A stretch of DNA of 64,000 nt, taken from NCBI RefSeq assembly GCF_027595985.1, contig NC_073313.1, forward strand, positions 113,599,552 to 113,663,551, written 5' to 3'. Made by a program: the position numbers and the translations under genes. This document shows, piece after piece, positions 56,120 through 64,000 of the stretch. The notes under the pieces were generated by a model, which was given only the letters and a program-made list of their open reading frames with translations, was not told where the DNA came from and ran no database searches. Each line of letters starts with the position of its first letter. Within the stretch, counting starts at the first letter, position 1. The stretch is from Sorex araneus. Taxonomy: Eukaryota; Chordata; Mammalia; Eulipotyphla; Soricidae.

Positions 56120-56897
56120 CTTGCCCTTTGGGGGGGCCAAATAAAAATTTCAAGAGTGAAGAATGATGCGCCTTCCTGCTTAGAATTCTAATTTGTAATT
56201 TTTTGACACCACAAACCGCAAGCCACTGAAGTTCATGGAAAATCATGTTACAGACAAAAATGTGGAAGGAGCTGCCAGGAATTCTGGGATTCAATTCCTA
56301 GGATGTCTGTAACACTATACAGAAAAATTTCAACTTTACTGTTTAATAGGTCAGTGCTTGTATGAAGCACAGCATTATGTGACCAATGCTAAAAGAGGTC
56401 ATTATTTTTCACATTAAAAATATTGTCCAAAATGAAATTAACAAAATATTTGTACATTGTAATAAGCTGTATTCTCATCAATTAGGTAATATTTAATACC
56501 TTTTCAATGACATATTCCTCATCTCATTTAGCCTTCAATTTATTTATGTGTAAATTAAGCAAAGGAAAATGATACATGTATACTGAACATTTTCTTTCCT
56601 CTTTGAGTTCAGTGTTTGATGGCAAAGGGAAGGCTTGGAAATTCTCCATTGATCTATTTCTTTTAGGGTTTGTGTGACACAACTGTAATTGGTATATGGA
56701 TACAATAGAAAACATATAATAAAATTCCCTGTTATAACAAAGCATGGGCTTTGGTTATTAAGCAGAAGTGATATGTACCAACTCCAGGGTACTCACCCCA
56801 TTGTAAATCTACTTAGTTGTGCTCTTTACCGTCTTTGGGGGAGGGGATTGTGGAATAAAATATAAATAAAAAAATTACCATTTCTTGTTCAAAAAAA
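56120..56897 (+). pseudogene. Processed retrocopy of an unidentified transcript (3' UTR part)
   Basis: A non-repetitive 780 bp segment ends in AATAAAATATAAATAAAA, then about 20 bases, then a run of A (56891-56900). It is flanked by the perfect 14 bp duplication aaaagatttgctgt (56106-56119 and 56898-56911). The paralogous blocks C2 and C3 are uninterrupted here. These are the marks of an L1-mediated mRNA retrocopy. No long ORF exists, so only the 3' untranslated end of the parent mRNA was probably copied. I cannot name the parent gene. Confidence 0.85.
56870..56882 (+). promoter_or_regulatory. Retained poly(A) signal region of the retrocopy
   Basis: Overlapping AATAAA hexamers upstream of the genomic A-run, in the spacing expected for cleavage and polyadenylation of the parent mRNA. 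Confidence 0.55.
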
Positions 56898-58240
56898 AAA
56901 AGATTTGCTGTATGATAGAGTGGAGAAAGAGGAGTCTGAAGAGACCAGGAGAGATTAGATGCATAAGGACTTTGGCGTTACATGAAGGGATAGGAAGAAT
57001 TTCTGTTGATCAGATAAAATGTATGATAGAAGTAGAAGAAAAAAGGACCCAAAGACAGAACCCCGAGGACAACGAAATGAAAGTTGCGTAGAAAATAGTA
57101 GATAATGGACGAGTGGGGAAAGAAATATATTAGGAAAGCAGGAGAGTTACAAGAAGCACCAGGTTTTACATTGTGCCAAGAAAACTATTAAAGGAAGCTA
57201 GCTAAAGAGCGCTCATAAAATTTAGAAATTTAGATATAAGTAGCATTGCTTTTGTTTTTTTAAGGTAAAAATATTGAAGGTACAGAGACACTAGAAAAAT
57301 GCTCAAGGCACACATACAGTATGTAGTGGAATTGATTGAAACTGAGACTTAAGTATAGAATTCATACTTTTTACCATAATTTACAAGAGATAGAATACAG
57401 TGGCACTTGAAAATTATATGCTTATTCACTTACCACATATATGCTTATCCACTCGTTTGGGGCATAAACAGGCAGTTTATGGGGCATAAACACGGATTAC
57501 TTCAGGCTCTGCGCTCAGGGAACATGCGTGATTATGTTCAAGAAAACTTGCTTACTGCAGGAACTCCGAGGTGGGCTGCCATTGCAATGAAAAAAGCCCT
57601 TAAATATTGGTTATCGATTTGCACTTGATTTTTTCTAATTATACACCACATTTCATGAACTAAACTTATAGGTTATGAAAAATTTTATAGAGGAACTGAA
57701 ATAAAATATTGTAAGGAAAATAATTAATAAACACATTGTCTATTGTCAAACCTGAAAGAACTACCCTCCAACCAAAAACAAACATATAATATAGGTAGAA
57801 TTCTCTTGTCAAAGGCCTGTAAATTCCAAACATTTCCTAGCCTTCACTTTCGACCTGTCAGTATTAAGAGGAATCACATAATGCTTTCAAACAGATTGAG
57901 AACTCTATGTTTACTCCTAGCTTGATAAGTGATTTTTAAATGTTTTCAATAATAAACTGATGTCTCATATCAATTGAGTGTTCTATATCAGATCAGTTTT
58001 TGCATCTATGAAGATTTTATGCAATATTTTATTTATTAATGCATATATACCGTATCTGTAACATCTTTTCTAATATAAAACCAATATTCTCATTCTTTGG
58101 ATAAAATGCTTTGCATTTTTATAGACTTAGTCAGATTTTACCCATATAAGTTTTTTAATTATATTCCTTCATACTAAAATTTGCATTTATAGGTTCCACT
58201 TACACACAAACCCTAAAAAATATATTAGCACATGTTTTCT

Positions 58241-58487
58241 GTCACTGTGTCACTGACATCCCATTGTTCATCGATTTGCTCAAGTGGGCACCAGTAACGT
58301 CTGCATTGTGACACTTGTTACTGTTTTTGGCATATTGAATACATCACGGGTAGCTTGCCAGGCTCTGCCTTTCGGGTGGGAAACTCTCGGTAGCTTGCCG
58401 GCCTCTCTGAGAGGGGTCGAGGATTCGAACCTGGGTCGGCCGCATGCAAGGGAAATGCCCTACCTGCTGTGCTATTGCTCCAGCCCT
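58241..58487 (-). mobile_element. RTE-tailed SINE
   Basis: Starts on the plus strand with 'gtcactgtgtcactgacatcc' (tail) and ends 'attgctccagccct' (head). Flanks atgttttct at 58232-58240 and 58488-58496. Confidence 0.9.
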
Positions 58488-58925
58488 ATGTTTTCTAAAA
58501 TTAGCTTTACTTATGACAAGGAAGACATGATAATTTGTACAATAGTTTCTAAACAAAATTTAATGAAGTATATTTTAAAAGCCAGAGTTGAAAACTTATT
58601 TATGTAAATGAGAATAGGCGTTATATTGCATTAAATGATTTCAATTTATTTATGTTGATTAAATCATAGTACTCAAGAATTAAAAAATGATTCATTTACT
58701 TTTGGTTTATCTACTATTATCGGTTTATTTTCTGACCATCCCACTTGCCATGCCTTTAAGTTTTGTTAGAGAAAGTTGAGATGATCAGGGGACTACGATG
58801 GGATTTGGGGCCTGATCTTGATAGATTGATTTTGAAACATTATATGTCTGAAACAAGTTCATTAGGAAAAACTTTCTAAACTATGGCATCTTAAAAACAT
58901 ATTATTTTTAAAATAAGAGTTATAT

Positions 58926-59990
58926 AAGTAAAATTCTCACAATATCAATGGTTTAAATTTCCATGCCTCTTTATTAAAATTGTTTTACTTGTATCCACGT
59001 TGCTTCCTTCATTGCTATTGCAATATGGGTCACACACATGCTCGACATGGAGAATATTCAGGCCACATATACCAGCCACTACACTCTGTCAAGTTAATCA
59101 AAGACATGTCTGCTGATCCATGCCTCTTTGCTAAGTATTCGTGTATTGTTGACATATACCCAGATCCCTGAAATATGTTTTCCATGAGTAAAACTTGAAT
59201 TGATTAAAAGACATAAAACATGTACACTGTAGAAAACTAATAATTCCTATGTGCTTCCAGAAGCAGATCACTTGCTCAAAGCACTGGAGCAGCCTCTCTC
59301 TCTTGCTGCCGCCACCCTGGTTATCTTGTGGTCAGGAACACTAAGTTCTAGCAGTAACTCACCTGAGGTGGACTTGGTGTGATATTCGGAACACAATTCA
59401 TGCAGTGTGGAGATTTTGAGCATAATGAGGCCCTTCCTCATGCCTACTGAAAGCAATTCATCATCCTCTCTCTCAGGATGATCAGTATTGGTTCGCTGTC
59501 AGTTCATTTCACCACCATAGGTCTTTCCAGCTGATGGCTCTCAGTCACACATGGTCGCCTGTTTTTCCTGTTATTCTCAACAGCTGGAGCCTCTGGTTGG
59601 AAACTGGGAAGCTCCTCTCTGTCCAACTTGAGAGGATGCCTCAATAGAACTCTTTCCCGTGGGGATCTTAAAGTATGAAAAACTGCCCTGTCTGGGAGCC
59701 AAATGCTAACCCATGTTCCTCTTAGGTCTTGAAGATTGCTTTTCTGCCTGACAAAAACTTCCTCATCCAGGAGTTCTTCCTGGCTTGATCGAGGGGTCAA
59801 ACCTCTGGTGGCCCTCCTCACCATCGAAGTCCTTGGAATGTGAATATAACATCACTGAGCATGGTGTTCTGGTGGCTGCTGCTGTGATGCCAACGTTGCA
59901 ACCTCTTCAAGTATTTCTACCAATTTCAAAGGAAAGCTTCAGGCCATTGCATGTCAAGAGGCTTTCAAGAAGGGAGAAATGGCCTAAGTG
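58926..59990. other. Non-repeat interval with unidentified ORFs
   Basis: The longest stretch near the right end without a recognisable repeat. Base composition is more GC-balanced at 59270-59960 than in its surroundings. It contains the two minus-strand frames listed below. Confidence 0.35.
59268..59824 (-). pseudogene. Unidentified minus-strand ORF pair, possible pseudogene
   Basis: Frame 59824-59504 encodes 106 residues rich in charged amino acids (SSQEELLDEEVFVRQKSNLQ). After a stop and a shift of frame, 59456-59268 encodes 62 residues (LIMLKISTLHELCSEY), and an in-frame extension of this second segment reaches back to a stop near 59500. The composition is protein-like and not repeat-like. 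No domain is recognised, and a plus-strand frame (59785-60000) also overlaps. It could be a decayed exon or retrocopy, or chance. Confidence 0.25.
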
Positions 59991-60435
59991 TATGGGTTAG
60001 TATAGGGTTAGGGTTAGGATCAGAGTTAGGCCTAGACATAGGCTTATGTTTGTGTAGGAGCCAGGTGTTAGCTTTTTCTGTTTAAAGTTTAAAATAAACT
60101 TTAAATATAGGGCAATTATAACATTTTTGTTAGCTGATAGTTATAGGTAGTTAAGGACACAGAAGTAGGAAAATATTAGGATTAGGTTTTGTGCTAGGGA
60201 TAGGGTTAAATTTCTCTAGGAATCAAGTGTAAGGATTTTCTTTGTTCAAAGCAAAAATGCAAATTATATATTGGGCAACAGTTAAGTTTAAGCTAGTTGG
60301 CATTTAAAGCCAAAACTAGGGTCAAAATTAGCATAGGATAATTTTGAGAAAAGGATTAGAACTAGATATCGAGTTACACTTGTTTCAGTGTTAGGAATTT
60401 GGTTTTGCTATTTTCAACTTAATCCAAGCTAATAT

Positions 60436-60478
60436 AACTTCATCTCACGGTAATTCACTAATAAATTTTTTAAAACCC
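60436..60478 (+). mobile_element. Very short L1 3'-terminal insertion
   Basis: 'catctcacggtaattcacta' plus an A-rich end, inside the satellite array. Comparable to the 36 bp insertion in C2. Confidence 0.65.
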
Positions 60479-60624
60479 GTTAAGCATTGCATGACTGTTA
60501 AAGTTAGGCTAATTGGTTGGTGTAAGCCATGACTAGAATCAGGGTTAATACAAGAGAGTTTGGATTTAGAAGTCAGCTTTGGGTTAGGTATAGGTTTAGG
60601 TTGTTGTGGGGTTTTGGGTTTTGG

Positions 60625-60656
60625 GTTTTGTGTGTGTGTGTGTGTGTGTGTGTGTT
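60625..60656. repeat. (GT)n microsatellite
   Basis: About 13 GT units inside a satellite monomer. Confidence 0.9.
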
Positions 60657-60859
60657 AGATATCGCTGTCTTTCAAGTAAAAATTGAAAGTTATGCATAGG
60701 ACTTCTGTTCAATTTTGGTTTTTAGTTTGTTTAAAGAATATGGTAGTACAGGTTAAAATCAGGATAGGGGCTATGGTTAGTATTAGGGTTTGAGCAAAGG
60801 TTTCTTGTTATGTTTTGGTATTAAGTTAAGAATCAGGGTATTGTTTCAGTACTGAATTG

Positions 60860-60873
60860 CTCAAAAGGAAAGA

Positions 60874-60941
<68 letters not shown>

Positions 60942-61110
60942 AAGTGCCTGTCATAGAGGCAGGCTATCATGGGGTAGGAGAGAAACTGGGGAGATCGGTG
61001 GTGGGAAATGTACACTGGTGAAGGGATGAGTGTTAGAACATCGTATCACTGCAACCCAACTATGAACAACTTTGTGATGTGTATATCCTTGCGTTTCAGT
61101 AAAAAATAAT
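60860..61110 (+). mobile_element. L1 3' UTR of the GA-tract type
   Basis: (GA)n at 60865-60942, then 'tgcctgtcatagaggcagg', 'ggtgggaaatgtacactggt' and the L1 terminal text to about 61105. Confidence 0.85.
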
Positions 61111-61959
61111 TTAAAGAATTAGATTATTGTTAAATTTAGGCAAGTTGGTAGATTTTGGCCTAGGATCAGATTTAATGTAATATTAGAATTATGATTCGGA
61201 TACGGGTTAAGGCTATTGTTAGGCGTTAATTTAGGTGTTGGTTTTGACTGTATTTTTTTCTACTTAATTTTTTTCTCTATTTTTGTAGTTTTATTTTTAT
61301 TAACATTCTGTGATTTAAAGTTTAAAAGGAAGCAATATGGATTATTAAATAGGCTTAATATTAGTTTTAGGCATATGCTTGGGTCAGGGTTAGTGTAGAT
61401 TAGTGTTTAGATTAAGATGAGAGCTAAGGTTAGGGTTAAGATTTCTGTAGAAATTAGGTATTATGAGTTTGCCTATGCAAAGTTGAAAGCTACGCTAAGT
61501 ATAAGGCAATTATTAAAGTTTAGTTAATTGGTAGGTTTAGGCATAAATTAGGTTCAGGTTTAGTATCGGCTAAGGTTAAGATTAGGATTTTATTTAGGGT
61601 TAGTTTTAGTTTTGTGAAGGGTTTTGGTGTTAAGTTCGGCTGTGCTTAAAGTTAAAAATGAAAAGACTGGCCATTCTAGATGTAATTCTTATTTGTAGTT
61701 TTGACATGGGCTAGAGTCAAGCATTGTAAGGGATAGAATTAGGAATAAATTTAAGGTTTTGTTTAAAGTTATATTTAGGGATTGTGTAGAAATCGTGTGT
61801 TAGATTTCACAGTTTTTCCACTTAAAATGTACATTAATTAGAGGGTGATTACTAAACAGGCTTATTGATAGTTAAAGGTGAAGCCTAGCGTTAGTATAGG
61901 TTAGGGTTACTAATAGAATTATGGCTATGACTTTTTTTAGGTTTGGGAATTAATTTTGG

Positions 61960-62120
61960 GGGGTGGGCACACCTGGGGTGTTGATGGCTTATTCCTGGCT
62001 CTGCACTCAGGAGTTACTCCAGGCAGGCTTCGGATACCATACAGGATGTCAGGTATCTAATTCATGTCAGCCACAAGCGAGGAATACTCCCAAACCACTG
62101 TGCTATTTCTCCAGCCACGA
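61960..62120 (-). mobile_element. Decayed SINE in the satellite
   Basis: 'ggctctgcactcaggagtta' to 'gctatttctccagcc' is the reverse body and head with many changes. Confidence 0.7.
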
Positions 62121-63134
62121 GATTGGTAATATTTAAAGTTACAAATGAAAGTCAGCAATACGCAACATGTTAAATTAAGGCTAATTGAGAGTTTTAGGTT
62201 TTGACATGGGTCAAGGTTAGTATAGGATTAGTGTGAGGATTAGTATTAGGGCTAGGGTTAGTGTTACTTTGTGTAGTGTTTAACTGACAGGTTTTTATGC
62301 ATTCCAGTTAAAAGTGCAATGTGAGTATAAAGCCATAGTTACATTTAGGCTAATTGGTAAATTAAAACTCTGACTAGGGTCAGGTATGGATTAGGATTAG
62401 GATTAGTGGTAGGGTTAGGGTTATTTTGCTCTGTTCAAAGTGAAAAATCTAGATTTGTGTGATTATTAAATTTTGCTAAATAGGCAGATTTATGTCTAGG
62501 TAGGTTAGGTTTACAACTGGGTTAGGCTTAGGTTAGTATTTGGTTTAGTGTTAGGGTTATTTATGTGTTCGATGTTAGGTTTGGCAGTATTTAATATTCA
62601 AAAGGAAAAGAAAGCATTTGGTATACTCAAATTTAGGCTAATTGGTAGTTTATGTTTAAGCATAACATGACCATTTTTTTGTGTTCAAGTTTAAAATGAA
62701 AGTTAAATATAGGGCAATTGTTAAATAAAGGTTAATTGGTTGTTTAAAGCTTAGGCTAGGGTCACTCTAAGTATAGGTAAGGATTTCTATAGGTCTTGGG
62801 TTAGGATTATGTTTGTTTAGGATTTGGATGTTGTGTTTTGCTATATTCAAAGTTTAAAATCCAAGTTAAGAATTGGCAATTCCTCAATTTTTCTAATTGG
62901 TTCAATTATGGCTATGGCATTGTCTGACCAAATAAGCCTACCATAACCCTAGTTGTGGCATAATCATACCATAACTCTAGGAAGCATAAACCTCCTATAG
63001 GCTTAGCAGAGGATTAGTGATAGGATTAGAATTTGTGTTAGTTCTACGGTTATGCTTAGGTGTGATTACAGTTAGGTGTCATGTTTGGCTGTGTTTGCAG
63101 TAGAAAAAAAAGTAAAGTATAAAGTGATTGTTAA

Positions 63135-63327
63135 GGGACTGGAGCGATAGCACAGCGGGTAGGGCATTTGCCTTGCACGTGGCCGACCCAGGTTCGATTC
63201 CCAGCATTTCATTATGGTCCCCTGAGCACCGCCAGGGGTAAATCCTGAGTGCAGAGCCAGGAGTGACGCCTGTGCATCATTGGGTGTGACCCAAAATGCA
63301 AGAAAACAAAACAAAACAAAACAAAAA
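63135..63327 (+). mobile_element. SINE, poly(A)-tailed type, in the satellite
   Basis: Flanked by ataaagtgattgttaa (63119-63134) and ataaagtgattgtgaa (63328-63343). Near-consensus body and a CAAAA-repeat tail. Confidence 0.93.
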
Positions 63328-63519
63328 ATAAAGTGATTGTGAAATCTAGGTTAATTGGTAGTTTTAGGCTTTTGCTAGGATCAGAGTTAATATAGGATTA
63401 GCATTAGTATTAGAGTTTGGTTTATGGATAAGTTCAGAGTAGATTTGTGTAAGGATTAGGTGTTATATTTTTATTTTTGCATTAAAAGCATAATTCCAAA
63501 TTTAAAATTCAATTCAAGC

Positions 63520-63665
63520 CTGCCTGACTTCCTCCTCTTCCTCCTCTTCCTTCTTCTTCCTCCTCTTCCTCCTCCTCCTCCTTCTTCTTTTCTTCTTCTT
63601 TCTCTTCTTCTTCCCCTTCCTTTTCCTCCTCTTCCTCTTCCTCTTCTTCTTTATTTCTTCCTAAT
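63520..63665. repeat. Polypyrimidine (CTT/CCT)n tract
   Basis: About 145 bp of nearly pure pyrimidine on the plus strand. Confidence 0.9.
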
Positions 63666-63934
63666 TTTCTCCTATATTTTTTGGGTGCAGCCTTATTCTT
63701 CTCAGAAATTATTCTGGCTCTGAAAAAAGAAATTAAAATGAATAAAATTCAATTCAATATGTGGGAGATTGGTATATTTAGTGTAATTGGTAAATTCTAG
63801 TCCAAGCTAAGATCAAATATAAAAGGGGGTTATAGTACAGATGAAAATGGGTAGGGAGTGTCTTATGATATATTTCATAAAATCATATAGGAGAACATAT
63901 AGATATACATATATATATAACATCTCACCTGCAC

Positions 63935-64000
63935 GGCAGAGCCTGCCAAGCTCCCTGTGGCGTATTTGATATGCCAAAAACAGTAACAGTAACAGTTTTC
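63935..64000 (+). mobile_element. RTE-tailed SINE, cut by the window edge
   Basis: Body text 'gcacggcagagcctgccaag' and 'gatatgccaaaaacagtaac', continuing off the window. Confidence 0.75.

Larger units (their letters stand above)
55740..58925. repeat. Low-copy duplicated block C, copy 4 (full length)
   Basis: Aligns with C2 along its entire length, ending in a LINE-like tail ('ctgaaacaagttcatta', 58848), as C1 and C2 do. Private insertions are a SINE (55852-56026), a processed retrocopy (56120-56897) and an RTE-tailed SINE (58241-58487). Confidence 0.78.
59995..63800 (+). repeat. Degenerate TTAGG-rich satellite array, monomer about 165 bp
   Basis: Each monomer has a TTAGG/TAGGATTAGGG-like part, then 'gtgttaggt', a T-rich step, 'caaagt..aaaatgaaagtta', 'gggcaatt', 'gttaaat' and the anchor 'ttaggctaattggtag'. 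Anchors lie near 60508, 61139, 61523, 61858, 62178, 62344, 62476, 62632, 62729, 62888, 63346 and 63777. Spacing is mostly 130-170 bp once insertions are removed. Copies differ strongly from each other. The G-rich strand is plus. Confidence 0.8.

Noticed and set aside
60004..60040. True telomeric end or pure interstitial (TTAGGG)n tract
   Set aside because: Perfect hexamers occur only in short runs, and the dominant period is about 165 bp. Single-copy-like and mobile sequence continues on both sides.
63460..63723. Leucine/proline-rich 87-codon frame
   Set aside because: Translation of the polypyrimidine tract at 63520-63665.
1..64000. CRISPR arrays, prokaryotic operons, defence or toxin loci
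   Set aside because: No direct-repeat/spacer pattern, no dense coding and no bacterial genes. The sequence is plainly mammalian and transposon-rich.

Overview
This is mammalian nuclear DNA made almost entirely of retrotransposons. No intact host protein-coding gene can be supported. The interspersed elements point to a shrew, most probably Sorex. About 20 copies carry the tRNA-derived head typical of the Sorex SINE as I remember it (gggctggagcgatagcac, then a B-box GGTTCGATTCC), and the L1 copies are mutually similar in their 3' UTR. The species call rests on recognition, not on a search.

Layout. 0-2 kb: a long L1-tailed composite retroposon and a SINE. 2-12.5 kb: a low-copy block (A1), a 5'-inverted L1, then a near full-length L1 (6322-12010) inside low-copy block B1. 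12.5-19 kb: LTR-like and SINE debris, a composite retroposon split by an L1, then low-copy block C1, which carries a second composite retroposon, an RTE-tailed SINE and an RTE LINE fragment. 19-25 kb: an L1 3' end with nested insertions, and a 5' piece of an endogenous betaretrovirus-like provirus (21470-22275). 25-35 kb: block A2, an old L1 invaded by a young one, and block C2. 35-43 kb: block A3 and block B2, the latter being the empty-site version of B1. 43-49 kb: mixed SINE, L1 and composite debris. 49-59 kb: blocks D3, C3, A4, D4 and C4, with a processed retrocopy. 59-60 kb: an unidentified ORF pair. 60-64 kb: a degenerate TTAGG-rich tandem array, monomer about 165 bp, broken by L1, SINE and microsatellite insertions.

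Two structures explain most of the window. First, blocks recur in the order C-A-B-D across the whole span: A1-B1, C1-A2, C2-A3-B2, D3-C3-A4, D4-C4. This is an old tandem segmental duplication of a roughly 5-8 kb unit, later swollen by insertions that are private to single copies. The blocks therefore serve as each other's empty sites. Second, several non-autonomous families depend on two different LINE systems. The poly(A)-tailed SINE and an SVA-like composite retroposon end like L1 products. A second SINE with the same tRNA head, and a roughly 700 bp composite, end without poly(A) in a sequence shared with the 3' end of an RTE-clade LINE.

No defence system, operon, CRISPR array or other dedicated molecular system is present. 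The interest lies in duplication architecture and retroelement biology.
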